Origin: an uncultured Nocardiaceae bacterium
GTDB taxonomy: Bacteria; Actinomycetota; Actinomycetes; Mycobacteriales; Mycobacteriaceae
Reading direction: 5' to 3'
DNA: 64,000 nt
Assembly (NCBI GenBank): GCA_936936565.1
Contig: CAKZIX010000119.1
Coordinates: 17,189-81,188 of the forward strand
In this document: positions 7,981-15,694 of the stretch, in pieces
Numbering within the stretch: the first letter of the stretch is position 1
How the letters are laid out: every line of letters starts with the position of its first letter
Notes under the pieces: generated by a model
The model's database searches: none
The model's input: the letters and a program-made list of their open reading frames with translations, nothing else
Told to the model about the DNA's origin: nothing
Position numbers and translations under genes: made by a program

Positions 7981-9168
7981 TCAGTCTGTCTGACTGCGGA
8001 GGTAGCGACCGAAGTGCGGCACGGTGAATCCGATGCTGCCGCGCTCGGCCGAATAGATGAGCCCCTTCTTGATGAGCCCGTCGCGCGCGGGCGACAACGA
8101 TGCCGGCTTGCGCTCCAGGTGTTTTGCGATCGCCGCCGTCGCGACGGGGCCGTCGTCGCCCGCCAGATCGGCCATCGCACGCATGTACTCCCGCTCCGCC
8201 GGAGTGGCACGCTCGTACCGAGATCCGAAGAAACCGACGGCCAATTCCTCCTCGGCGGTAGGCGCGGCGACCTCGACATCCTCGGCGGTGATCGGGCTGT
8301 CGGGGGCCAGATCCCAGGTGGCCTTGCCGTAGGCCTGCACGAAATACGGATAGCCGTCGGCCTTGACGTACAGCGCGTCGAGCGCCTCGTCGGTGTACTT
8401 GACGTCCTCGCGCTCGGCGGGCGCGATCAGCGCCACGTCGGCGGACTCGCGGTCGAGGCGGTCGATGCGGTGATAGCTGAACAACCGCTCGGAGTAGCTC
8501 TTCGACGCCGACAGCACCGCGGGCAGGTGCGGCAGTCCGGCGCCCACGACGATCAGCGGCGCGGCGTCCTGACTCAGTTCGTGGCAGGCACCGCAGATGG
8601 CCGAGACGTCCGCCGCGCCGATGTCCTGCATCTCGTCGATGAAGATCGCGATGCCCACGCCGACGTCGCGGGCCAGCGCCGAGGCGTCGAGCAGCAGTTC
8701 CACGAGGTCGATCTCGATGTCGCCGGAATCGGCGCGGCCGCTGACCGTCGGCACGTCGATGCCCGGTTGCCAGCGTTCGCGCATGCCCTTGTCGGCGCTG
8801 GCCCGCAGGGCGAACGCCTTGAGGGTGCCGAGAAAGTCGTCGACCCGTTCCGGATCGCGGTGCGCGGTGGCGATCGCGCGGATCGCCATGTGCAGCGCCG
8901 AGGACAACGGGCGGCGCAGATCCTGATCGGGCCGGGCTTCGATCTTGCCGGTGCCCCATCCGCGCGCGACGGCCGCCGAGCGCAACTGGTTGAGCAGCAC
9001 CGTCTTTCCGACGCCGCGCAGTCCGGTGAGCACCACACTGCGTTCGGGCCGGCCGCGCGCGATGCGCTCGAGCACGACGTCGAACGCCGTCAACTGCTTG
9101 CCCCGGCCCGCCAGCTCGGGCGGGCGCTGACCGGCGCCGGGAGCATAGGGATTGCGCACCGGATCCAT
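7981..9168 (-). CDS. AAA/ORC-like ATP-binding protein with C-terminal winged helix
   Basis: A 395-residue P-loop ATPase of the AAA/STAND-like class. Walker A is GLRGVGKT at about residues 49-56 and Walker B is IFIDEMQD near residue 172. A sensor-like VVGAGLP segment follows. The C-terminal 80 residues look like a winged helix (AAIAKHLERKPASLSPARDGLIKKGLI). Such proteins often couple ATP binding to DNA or protein binding. There is no transposase or toxin partner nearby, and the genes on both sides are secreted-protein genes. No ribosome site precedes the ATG at 9168, and a TTATCG element about 11 bp upstream would fit leaderless transcription. Confidence 0.8.
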   Translation of the reverse strand: MDPVRNPYAPGAGQRPPELAGRGKQLTAFDVVLERIARGRPERSVVLTGLRGVGKTVLLNQLRSAAVARGWGTGKIEARPDQDLRRPLSSALHMAIRAIATAHRDPERVDDFLGTLKAFALRASADKGMRERWQPGIDVPTVSGRADSGDIEIDLVELLLDASALARDVGVGIAIFIDEMQDIGAADVSAICGACHELSQDAAPLIVVGAGLPHLPAVLSASKSYSERLFSYHRIDRLDRESADVALIAPAEREDVKYTDEALDALYVKADGYPYFVQAYGKATWDLAPDSPITAEDVEVAAPTAEEELAVGFFGSRYERATPAEREYMRAMADLAGDDGPVATAAIAKHLERKPASLSPARDGLIKKGLIYSAERGSIGFTVPHFGRYLRSQTD

Positions 9169-9397
9169 GTGCCGACGATAAGACGCAATCGTCGGAATCT
9201 GGGGATGTCTAGGGCGTGTCCTAGATGTCGCCAGATTGCGCGGAGAACGCGCCGCGGGACGGACAATTCGGACCGATGATCATGCGTATCGCGCATGACA
9301 CGCCGAATGTTTCACCCTCCGCTGGACAACCGCGGAGGCGCCTCGTAATCTTCTCGTGACTTCGCGCCTACCCGTCACACCGTGACAACGCGAGTCA

Positions 9398-9546
9398 CCG
9401 CCTAATCGGAACTCCGTCAGGAGACCCGAGCCGGGGACCCACCGCAGTATTGGGGTGAATCTCTGCGGCCTGAAACGGGCCGCGGGGTAGGGCACTCTTC
9501 CAGCCCGAACCCGTCAGCTAACTCGGTCGGCGGACAGGGAGAAACG
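9398..9546 (+). ncRNA. Cyclic di-AMP riboswitch (ydaO/yuaA class)
   Basis: The leader of the NlpC/P60 gene carries the hallmark ydaO segments in order. They are AGCCGGGGACCCA at 9429-9441, TTGGGGTGAAT at 9450-9460, a hairpin with the GGGTAGGGCA strand at 9484-9493, and CCGAACCCGTCAGCTAACTCGG at about 9505-9526. It ends just before the ribosome site (GGGGA at 9546). In actinobacteria this class commonly precedes wall-hydrolase and rpf genes, and c-di-AMP binding turns them off. The boundaries are approximate. Confidence 0.88.
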
Positions 9547-9553
9547 GGGAACC

Positions 9554-10153
9554 GTGGGTAAGCACAGGCTGAAACAGGAGTCGCGACTTCCGATTTCCGT
9601 GCGAGGAGCCGTCGTCGCCGGCTCGGTCATCGCCGGAACGGTTGGACTCCCCGCCGCACAGGCGGCCGCCGCAACAATCGAGATTCCAGGTCTCGGCAAG
9701 TGGGACGTGCCCGACATGCCGGGCCTGCCGCCGACCGTCACACTGCCCGCCGTCGCTCCGATGGCACCGCCGCCGGCGCCGTTCTCGGCTCCGATGCAGG
9801 CCGCGCCGACGAACATCGGCCAGAAGGCTCTCGACGCCGCCAAGACCAAGATCGGCACCTACTACGCGTGGGGCGCTGCCGGCCCGAACGCCTTCGACTG
9901 CTCCGGCTTGGTCCAGTGGGCCTACAAGCAGGCCGGTGTCTCGGTGCCGCGCACTTCCTACGACCAGGCCCGCGCGGGCGCGCCGGTCTCGATCGCCGAT
10001 CTGAAGCCGGGCGACATCGTCATCACCAACGGTGGCGGCCACGCCGCGCTCTACGCGGGCGACGGCCAGATCCTGCACGCTTCCGTGGCCGGCACCCCGG
10101 TGCAGTACGCGCCGCTGCGCGAGCAGACGTTCTACGCCGCACGCCGCCTGTAG
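9554..10153 (+). CDS. Secreted NlpC/P60 peptidoglycan endopeptidase
   Basis: Cleaves peptide stems of peptidoglycan outside the cell. The start is GTG at 9554, giving MGKHRLKQ. A signal peptide ends near GLPAAQAAAA, a Pro-rich linker follows (residues 45-85), and the NlpC/P60 domain fills the last 110 residues. The catalytic Cys is in AFDCSGLVQWAY near residue 115, and the His is in GGGHAALYAG. A further polar residue lies in ILHASVAG. The domain layout resembles RipA/RipB-like hydrolases but is shorter and without a coiled coil. The c-di-AMP riboswitch in its leader points to control by wall-stress or osmotic signalling. A hairpin terminator follows at 10171. Confidence 0.93.
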   Translation: MGKHRLKQESRLPISVRGAVVAGSVIAGTVGLPAAQAAAATIEIPGLGKWDVPDMPGLPPTVTLPAVAPMAPPPAPFSAPMQAAPTNIGQKALDAAKTKIGTYYAWGAAGPNAFDCSGLVQWAYKQAGVSVPRTSYDQARAGAPVSIADLKPGDIVITNGGGHAALYAGDGQILHASVAGTPVQYAPLREQTFYAARRL

Positions 10154-10170
10154 CTCGTACCTCGTGTCCG

Positions 10171-10196
10171 AAGGCCCGTCCATGGTGGCGGGCCTT
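10171..10196 (+). terminator. Rho-independent-type hairpin after the NlpC/P60 gene
   Basis: AAGGCCCG pairs perfectly with CGGGCCTT across a 10-nt loop, followed by TTGTG. It starts 18 bp past the NlpC/P60 stop codon and 28 bp before the next start. Confidence 0.8.
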
Positions 10197-10223
10197 TGTG
10201 CTGTCGGTCGTACTGTGTGAGAC

Positions 10224-10595
10224 ATGGAATCGGTTCGCGTCGACGTCTGGGTGTGGGCGGTCCGGCTCGCCAAGACTCGCTCGGCCGCTGCCGCCGCCTG
10301 CCGGGGCGGACATGTTCGGGTGAATGGCGTTTCGGCCAAACCCGCCACCGCGGTGAAACCGGGCGACGAGGTCCGGGTGCGCCTCGAGGGACGCGAACGG
10401 ATCGTCGACGTGGTGCGGGTACTGCACGAGCGCGTCGGCGCCGCGATCGCCGCCGAGTGTCTGATCGACCGCTCGCCCGCGCCGCCACCGCGCGAGATCG
10501 TCGCGTCGCTGCCGGTGCGCGACCGCGGGGCCGGACGGCCGACCAAACGCGACCGCCGCGAGACCGATCGCCTCCTGGGCCGCACCCCGCACTGA
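10224..10595 (+). CDS. S4-domain RNA-binding protein, Hsp15/HslR family
   Basis: A small protein (123 residues) made of one S4 domain (RVDVWVWAVRLAKTRSAAA to GDEVRVRLEGR) and a basic tail rich in Arg (GAGRPTKRDRRETDR). Hsp15-type proteins bind ribosomal RNA and rescue stalled 50S subunits carrying nascent tRNA. The basic tail fits RNA contact. The ATG at 10224 lacks a clear ribosome site, and a TACTGT element ends 8 bp upstream, which fits a leaderless transcript. It lies after the terminator of the previous gene and is probably transcribed on its own. Confidence 0.85.
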   Translation: MESVRVDVWVWAVRLAKTRSAAAAACRGGHVRVNGVSAKPATAVKPGDEVRVRLEGRERIVDVVRVLHERVGAAIAAECLIDRSPAPPPREIVASLPVRDRGAGRPTKRDRRETDRLLGRTPH

Positions 10596-10706
10596 CTCCG
10601 AAGCGACCTGGACCGCTGGGCGGCGTCGAATTTCGCAGACCCACCACATTGTCACAGACGTAGCAGGGGCTGCGAAGGTGGACGGAGTCTGCGAGAGGAT
10701 GAAGCG

Positions 10707-11885
10707 GTGACAGTCGATGCGGCGACGATGGCGAGGCTCGGCGAGGCGGTCCGGGATCTGAGTGCTCCGGTGGGGGTGCTGGATCTGGACGCGTTGGATG
10801 CCAATGCCGACGATCTGATGCGCCGCGCCGCCGGTAAGCCGATCCGGGTGGCCAGCAAGTCGGTGCGCTGTCGCGACGTGCTGCGCCGGGTACTCGCGCG
10901 CGACGGCTTTCGCGGCATCCTCGCCTACACGCTCGCCGAGGCGCTGTGGCTGGCCGACGAGTTCGACGACATCGTCGTCGGCTATCCGACGGGCGACCTC
11001 GCGGCCCTGCGCGCGCTGGGCGCCGATTCCACAGCCGCCCAACGCATTACGCTGATGATCGACGACCCAGCGCAGCTCGACCTGATCGAACATGTGGTGT
11101 CGGCGCCGGTTCGGGTGTGCCTGGATTTGGATGCCTCGCTCGAGCTGGGCGGCGGCCGGGTCCACATCGGCGCCCGTCGCTCACCGTTGCGCACGCCGGA
11201 TCAGGCCGTCGATTTGGCGCGTAATATACTGCGCCGCAAGCAGTTTCAGGTCGTCGGCTTGATGTGCTACGAGGCGCAGATCGCCGGTGTCGGCAACGAT
11301 GCGGGTTCCCTGCCCAATCGGACCGCCATTCGCGCGATGCAAATGCTGTCCGCGCGCGAGCTGCGTGATCGACGCGCACAGGTGGTGACCGCCGTGCAGG
11401 ACGTGACGCGGCTCGAGTTCGTCAACGGCGGCGGCACCGGCAGCGTCGAGGCCACCGCCGCCGAGCCCGCCGTCACCGAAATCGCCGCCGGCTCGGGGCT
11501 TTACGGCCCCACATTGTTCGACACGTACCGGCATTTCCAGCCTCGGCCCGCCGCCTTCTTCGTTCTCGATGTAGTCCGCAAGCCCACACCCGACATCGCT
11601 ACCGTGCTCGGCGGCGGCTGGATCGCCTCCGGCGCGACCGGCGCGGACCGCCAGCCCACCCCCGCCTGGCCGCCGGGGCTCGCACTCACCGACCTCGAGG
11701 GCGCCGGGGAAGTGCAGACCCCGCTCACCGGAGCCGGCGCGCTGCGCGTGGGCGACCGAGTCTGGTTCCGGCACACCAAGGCCGGTGAACTGTGCGAACA
11801 CCTCAACGAGTTGCACGCGATCGGCGAAGATTCGACTCGGACCGCGATCGCCACCTATCGCGGCGAGCGACAGGCCTTCCTGTGA
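10707..11885 (+). CDS. PLP-dependent amino acid aldolase/racemase (D-threonine aldolase/alanine racemase N-fold)
   Basis: Fold-type III PLP enzyme of 392 residues. The PLP lysine is probably in KPIRVASKSVRCRDVL near residue 52, at the end of the first barrel strand. Barrel strands such as VRVCLDLDASL and GLMCYEAQIAGV follow. The phosphate-binding stretch is FVNGGGTGS. The C-terminal domain contains WFRHTKAGELCEHLNE, where His and Cys may bind metal as in D-serine dehydratase and D-threonine aldolase. The likely reaction is retro-aldol cleavage or dehydration of a D-hydroxy amino acid, with substrate unproven. The start is GTG at 10707 after GAGAGGA. It stands alone and is convergent with the sigma-factor gene. 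Confidence 0.82.
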   Translation: MTVDAATMARLGEAVRDLSAPVGVLDLDALDANADDLMRRAAGKPIRVASKSVRCRDVLRRVLARDGFRGILAYTLAEALWLADEFDDIVVGYPTGDLAALRALGADSTAAQRITLMIDDPAQLDLIEHVVSAPVRVCLDLDASLELGGGRVHIGARRSPLRTPDQAVDLARNILRRKQFQVVGLMCYEAQIAGVGNDAGSLPNRTAIRAMQMLSARELRDRRAQVVTAVQDVTRLEFVNGGGTGSVEATAAEPAVTEIAAGSGLYGPTLFDTYRHFQPRPAAFFVLDVVRKPTPDIATVLGGGWIASGATGADRQPTPAWPPGLALTDLEGAGEVQTPLTGAGALRVGDRVWFRHTKAGELCEHLNELHAIGEDSTRTAIATYRGERQAFL

Positions 11886-11932
11886 TCGGAGCATCCCGGA
11901 CCAGGGCGTGTGCACGGCGCAGTAGCGTCGGA

Positions 11933-13186
11933 CTACCTATCGGACAGGTTCGACGATCCGACGGCGGCCAGCCGCGCGGCGCGGGCGCGTAGGTACCGCT
12001 GACGCGGCACGCTCGACGTGAGCTGCGCCGCCTGCTCGTACGAATTCTTCGCGGCCGCAACGTCTCCCGACATCTCGAGCAGATGTGCGCGCACGGCGTG
12101 GAACCGGTGGTGGGTACCGAGCCGCGGCTCCAGGGCGCGCAGTTTCGCCAACCCGACCACCGGGCCCACCGCCATCGCGACCGCGACCGCCTGGTTGAGC
12201 TCCACCATCGGGTTGTCCGACATGCTCGCGAGCACTCCGTACAGCGCCGCGATCTGCGGCCAGTCGGTGTCGGCCGCGGTGGGCGCCTCGTCGTGCAGCG
12301 CCGCGATGGCCGCCTGAATCTGGTACTGCCCCACCGGACCTCGCTGCATCGCCGTCGTCACCAGTTCGGTGCCCTCGGCGATGGCGGCGCGGTCCCACAG
12401 GTCGCGGTCCTGCTCGTCCATGGGCACCAGCTCGCCACCCCGATTCACCCGCGCCGCACGTCGGGCGTCGGTGAGCAACAGCAGCGCCAACAACCCGGCC
12501 ACCTCGCTGTCGTCGGGTCGCATCCGGTGCACCATCCGCGTCAAACGGATTGCCTCCCCGGACAATTCGGCGCTCTGCAGGTTGGGTCCCGACGTAGTCG
12601 CGTAGCCCTCGTTGAAGATCAGGTACAGCACGTGCAGGACCGCCGCCAACCCGTCCGAGGGCATCCGAAACGCCGCACCGCTGTCCTTGATCGCCTTCTT
12701 GGCACGCGAAATGCGCCGCGCCATCGTCGTTTCCGGGACGAGGAAGGCACGGGCGATCTCGCCCGTCGTCAAGCCACCCACCGCACGCAACGTGAGCGCG
12801 ATCTGCGACGCCGGGGTCAGCGACTCGTGGCAACACAGAAACAACAGCACCAGCGAATCGTCGCTGCCCGGGACCGCCCGATCCGCCGCCGGCGCCAGCC
12901 AATCCTCGGGCAGCACCCGTTGCGCCACCGCGTGTTCCCGCTCCCGCCGCGACTGGTCGCGGCGCAACAGGTCGGTGAGCCGGCGCGCCGCGACCGTGAT
13001 CAGCCAGGCGCGCGGACTGTCCGGCACGCCCTCGTCGGGCCACTGGGTGGCCGCCGCGAGCAGCGCCTCCTGCACGGCATCCTCGGCGGTGTCGAAGTTG
13101 CCGTAGCGGCGCACCAGCGCACCGAGCACCTGCGGCGCAAGGTCGCGCAGCAGGCGCTCGATGTGATTGTCAGGCCTCCGGACCAT
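11933..13186 (-). CDS. ECF42-type RNA polymerase sigma factor with C-terminal TPR-like extension
   Basis: Sigma-70 family regulator of 417 residues, over twice the usual ECF length. Region 2 is near residues 10-75 (YGNFDTAEDAVQEALLAA and SPRAWLITVAARRLTDLLRR). Region 4 is near 125-170 (ALTLRAVGGLTTGEIARAFLV and ARRISRAKKAIKD). About 240 helical residues follow and form the extension typical of ECF42, including LYLIFNEGYATTSG. No anti-sigma gene is present. The ATG at 13186 lies 17 bp inside the preceding DGPF gene, so translation is coupled. ECF42 sigmas are known for linkage to DGPF (YCII-like) genes rather than anti-sigmas, which is what is seen here. Confidence 0.92.
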   Translation of the reverse strand: MVRRPDNHIERLLRDLAPQVLGALVRRYGNFDTAEDAVQEALLAAATQWPDEGVPDSPRAWLITVAARRLTDLLRRDQSRREREHAVAQRVLPEDWLAPAADRAVPGSDDSLVLLFLCCHESLTPASQIALTLRAVGGLTTGEIARAFLVPETTMARRISRAKKAIKDSGAAFRMPSDGLAAVLHVLYLIFNEGYATTSGPNLQSAELSGEAIRLTRMVHRMRPDDSEVAGLLALLLLTDARRAARVNRGGELVPMDEQDRDLWDRAAIAEGTELVTTAMQRGPVGQYQIQAAIAALHDEAPTAADTDWPQIAALYGVLASMSDNPMVELNQAVAVAMAVGPVVGLAKLRALEPRLGTHHRFHAVRAHLLEMSGDVAAAKNSYEQAAQLTSSVPRQRYLRARAARLAAVGSSNLSDR

Positions 13187-13583
13187 CGGGGGCGGACTCG
13201 CCGATCGGCCGAATGTCGGCAAACGTGGTGCTGGCGAGTGCCGCGGGTGCCGGGCACTTGGCCAGCTTCGCACCGATTTCCGTTGCGCGGTCGAAGCTTT
13301 CGCACTCCACGATCCAGAATCCGGCAAGCACCTCTTCGGTTTCGGCGTACGGCCCGTCGGTGACGACGATCTCGTCGGTGCCGCTGATGCGCCGCGACAG
13401 CACCGGCGCCTCCAGCCCGTAGGTGGCGACGAGTTCACCCGACTCCTCGAGTTCCCGATTGAACTTCGTCATGAATTCGACCATTCCGCCGAACTCTTCG
13501 GGCGTCCAGGCCGGGGCGCCGGGCTTGCCCGCCATGCCGTCGTACTCGCGCTGCGATGCATAGGTCAAGATCATGTATTTCAT
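13170..13583 (-). CDS. YCII-related DGPF-domain protein, partner of the ECF42 sigma factor
   Basis: A 137-residue dimeric alpha+beta barrel of the YCII/DGPF family. The start MKYMILTYAS at 13583 has an AGAAGGATG ribosome site. The family signature appears as VVTDGPYAETEEVLAGFWIVE, with Tyr in place of the usual Phe. Such proteins are often encoded next to ECF42 sigma factors and may sense or process a signal, but no reaction is established. Its 3' end overlaps the sigma start by 17 bp. It would be driven by the TGTCGA-type promoter at 13951-13978 together with the small gene upstream. Confidence 0.92.
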   Translation of the reverse strand: MKYMILTYASQREYDGMAGKPGAPAWTPEEFGGMVEFMTKFNRELEESGELVATYGLEAPVLSRRISGTDEIVVTDGPYAETEEVLAGFWIVECESFDRATEIGAKLAKCPAPAALASTTFADIRPIGESAPDGPEA

Positions 13584-13677
13584 GGCTTCATCCTTCTCCG
13601 GTCCGGCACCCGTGCGGTGCCGTTCAGCGGAGACGTCGAAGCCCGACCTCGATTCCGGACACGCTCCGGCAGGATTC

Positions 13678-13881
13678 TCAGGCCGCGCGCAGGACCCGCT
13701 GCGAACGCGCGTGCGCGGCGGCAGCAAGGGCGCGCTCACGTTCGGCGTCCGGGCCACCCAGGGAGGCCAGGTGCTCGTGCAGCCGTGATTTGGCCTCGAA
13801 CCAGGCGGCCACGGTGCTGGCAGGCGCATCGGCAGCGGGACGACCGACCGACAGCGCGGTCATCTCGATCAGCACGTTCAT
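13678..13881 (-). CDS. Small helical protein at the head of the ECF42 operon
   Basis: A 67-residue protein opening MNVLIEMTALSVGRPAADAP, then a helical stretch TVAAWFEAKSRLHEHLASLGG and an Ala/Arg-rich tail. A strong AAGGAGGACC ribosome site precedes the ATG at 13881. It lies 94 bp upstream of the DGPF gene in the same direction and behind the candidate sigma-dependent promoter, so it is probably the first gene of that operon. I recognise no family. Possible roles are a modulator or target of the sigma factor (inference). Confidence 0.65.
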   Translation of the reverse strand: MNVLIEMTALSVGRPAADAPASTVAAWFEAKSRLHEHLASLGGPDAERERALAAAAHARSQRVLRAA

Positions 13882-13950
13882 CTCGGTCCTCCTTTTCCGA
13901 TGCTGGCGCTGAGTCCTACTCTTCCGTCGCCAGCAAGCTTCCTACCGTTA

Positions 13951-13978
13951 CGTCGAACCGGAAACTCATTTTTCGACA
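13951..13978 (-). promoter_or_regulatory. Candidate ECF42-dependent promoter
   Basis: Reading leftward, TGTCGA (13978-13973) is followed after 17 nt by CGACG (13955-13951). It lies about 70 bp upstream of the first gene of the sigma-factor operon. ECF42 sigmas are reported to recognise a TGTCGA -35 element with a CGA-type -10, so this would be an autoregulatory promoter. Confidence 0.6.
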
Positions 13979-14051
13979 TGCTTGTGGTGGAATCGGAAAA
14001 TTCGATGCCGTTTGGTTGTCACATCGCGTGGCGCCGCGGTGTCCGAGGGAT

Positions 14052-14492
14052 ATGCAAACCATCACCGTCGAACGCGTGATCGCAGCTCCCCTGGAAGCCG
14101 TCTTCTCCTGGGTTGCCAACCAGGACAATTACATTCATGCGCCGATGGTGTTTCGGCAGCGGCTGGTGCGCCCCGGCGTGCACGGCGGTTACAGCGCCGG
14201 CGCCGAGCATGTCCGGTGGCTGGCGATCGGCTGGTTTCGCGAATCGGTGACGGCGATCGATCCGCCGCACACCATCGACTACGCGGTGGATCGCAGCTTC
14301 CCGCCGTCCCGCCACGAATCCGGACGCCTCACCTTCACCGCGGTGCCGGCGGGCACCCATGTGCACTGGACGACGACCGCACAGATACGGATTCCGCTGA
14401 TCGGCGACGCGGCAACCCGGATCGTCGGCCGCCCGCTGACCACCGCCCTGTTCTCGCAGGTACTTGCCGCCGCCGACCGGGCGCTGACCTAG
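14052..14492 (+). CDS. SRPBCC-superfamily (polyketide cyclase/START-like) protein
   Basis: A 146-residue single-domain protein with the SRPBCC opening MQTITVERVIAAPLEAVFSWVANQDNY. Alternating strands follow around a lipid- or ligand-binding cavity (GRLTFTAVPAGTHVHWTT). There is no signal peptide. The ligand is unknown; members range from cyclases to simple carriers. The ATG at 14052 follows GAGGGAT closely. It begins about 75 bp from the oppositely oriented ECF42 promoter. Its stop codon overlaps that of the convergent VOC gene (TAG/CTA). Confidence 0.82.
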   Translation: MQTITVERVIAAPLEAVFSWVANQDNYIHAPMVFRQRLVRPGVHGGYSAGAEHVRWLAIGWFRESVTAIDPPHTIDYAVDRSFPPSRHESGRLTFTAVPAGTHVHWTTTAQIRIPLIGDAATRIVGRPLTTALFSQVLAAADRALT

Positions 14493-15076
14493 GGCTGCGA
14501 ATTCTCGATCTCGGCGAGCATGTCCTGCGCCCGCGCCAACTCCTCGGGTGTCGCGGTCGCCCCGAAGCGCCGCAGCCCGGTCTCGAGCACCCGTTGCGCG
14601 GTGGCGTCGTCGTTCTTGAAGTCCATGAAGATGCGGGCGTTGTCGAGCACCTTCGACAGACCCGCCAGCTGCTTGGCGCCGCCGTATTCCGGATCGGGCT
14701 CACCGTGCCGTATGTAGATGACGCCGTTGCCGACCGGGTCGACCACGGTGAACCGGGTCTGGCCGGGGCGAAAGCGGGTTATGCGTGGCCGCCCCTGCGC
14801 GGGCACGCGCCCGAAACGTGCCTTGAGCGCCGCTTTGAACTCCGCGTGCAACTGCGCCGCGTCGTCGACCATGACCAGACAGCCCAGGTACGCCTGCTCG
14901 GCGGTGAGATCTGCGAGTTTCGGAGTGGGTCCGAAGTGCAGCACCGCCCCGTCCCGCTCGACGACGCCGTAGGTGTACGGCCGGTGCATCTCGTAGGTGA
15001 CCACGTAACCGAGAGCCGTGTAGAAGTCGAGGGTTTCACGCAGGTTCCCCGACCACAGGACTGGGATCGATTGCAC
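14489..15076 (-). CDS. VOC (glyoxalase/bleomycin resistance) family protein
   Basis: A 195-residue member of the vicinal-oxygen-chelate superfamily. The first half has the betaalphabetabetabeta module (IPVLWSGNLRETLDFYTALGY, VERDGAVLHFG) and ends FTVVDPVGNGVIYIRHGE. A helical tail of about 60 residues follows (AGLSKVLDNARIF to AQDMLAEIE), which is unusual for the family. The start is GTG at 15076 with AAGGAG seven bases upstream. Proteins of this type bind drugs or act as metal-dependent dioxygenases or isomerases. Nothing here fixes the substrate. Confidence 0.82.
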   Translation of the reverse strand: MQSIPVLWSGNLRETLDFYTALGYVVTYEMHRPYTYGVVERDGAVLHFGPTPKLADLTAEQAYLGCLVMVDDAAQLHAEFKAALKARFGRVPAQGRPRITRFRPGQTRFTVVDPVGNGVIYIRHGEPDPEYGGAKQLAGLSKVLDNARIFMDFKNDDATAQRVLETGLRRFGATATPEELARAQDMLAEIENSQP

Positions 15077-15240
15077 GCTGTTACTCCTTACGTCGTACGT
15101 TGAGCGTAAGGCAACGATCCTTTGGTCCTGCTGCGAACGATCGGTCCTCGACGTCGCCGAGCCGCTGCGCGCAGCGATCCACCTTGCAGTCTGGGTCCAG
15201 GTATCGACCGCGGCGTGATGCACGCCGCGCGATACGCGCG

Positions 15241-15313
15241 GGACTGAGCGCCCACTTTCGAAGCTTGCGAGGCACATTCGGCCATCTCGACGCTGAAAGT
15301 GGGCGCTCAGTCC
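15241..15313. repeat. Palindromic repeat element, copy A
   Basis: A perfect 19-bp inverted repeat, GGACTGAGCGCCCACTTTC (15241-15259) against its complement at 15295-15313, around a 35-nt loop. A diverged copy with similar arms and a partly conserved loop (TTGCG-GGC and TTCGGCCA) lies at 59981-60056. It sits between the VOC gene and the small gene at 15355. Because loop and arms are both shared, it looks like a dispersed element and not only a terminator. Confidence 0.75.
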
Positions 15314-15354
15314 GAGCGGCCCACGGTGACAGCGGTGCGATGTGATCCAGGCAG

Positions 15355-15612
15355 CTACCGCGCCAGCACCGCCGTCGTCACCGCGGCGCCCGTCATGCCC
15401 AACTCGTGCGCCCACACGTCGAGCCAGCCGTGCAGCGTGGCGTCGTGGCCGTCGGCGGTGAGCTCCTCCGAGAGCAGCACCCCGACGAGGGCTTGGTTCT
15501 GGTTGACCACGCGGCCGGGCAGCCAGCTCAGGATCCACCAGTCTTCGGTAGCTTGCGTGGCGTAGTGCGGTGTGGAGTCGCTGACGATGCGGTCTTCGTC
15601 GATGGTGATCAA
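15355..15612 (-). CDS. Small conserved-looking hypothetical protein
   Basis: An 85-residue acidic protein (LITIDEDRIVSDSTPHYATQ, then WWILSWLPGRVVNQNQALVGVLLSEEL). I use the TTG at 15612, seven bases after AGGAG. An upstream TTG at 15642 would add ten residues without a ribosome site. There is no signal peptide or membrane span. I do not recognise the family. It is transcribed in the same direction as dnaB and ends near the palindromic element. Codon and composition bias fit a real gene. Confidence 0.62.
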   Translation of the reverse strand: MITIDEDRIVSDSTPHYATQATEDWWILSWLPGRVVNQNQALVGVLLSEELTADGHDATLHGWLDVWAHELGMTGAAVTTAVLAR

Positions 15613-15694
15613 CGAAATTCTCCTGAAGGTGTTGGTACTCAACCTCTTTCGAGCCTATCGCTGCGGTGCACGATCGCCGCGCCGGTGGAACGTT

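Noticed and set aside
12083..13363. Long plus-strand frame opposite the ECF42 sigma gene
   Set aside because: A shadow of the sigma gene: Arg/His-rich translation without family motifs.
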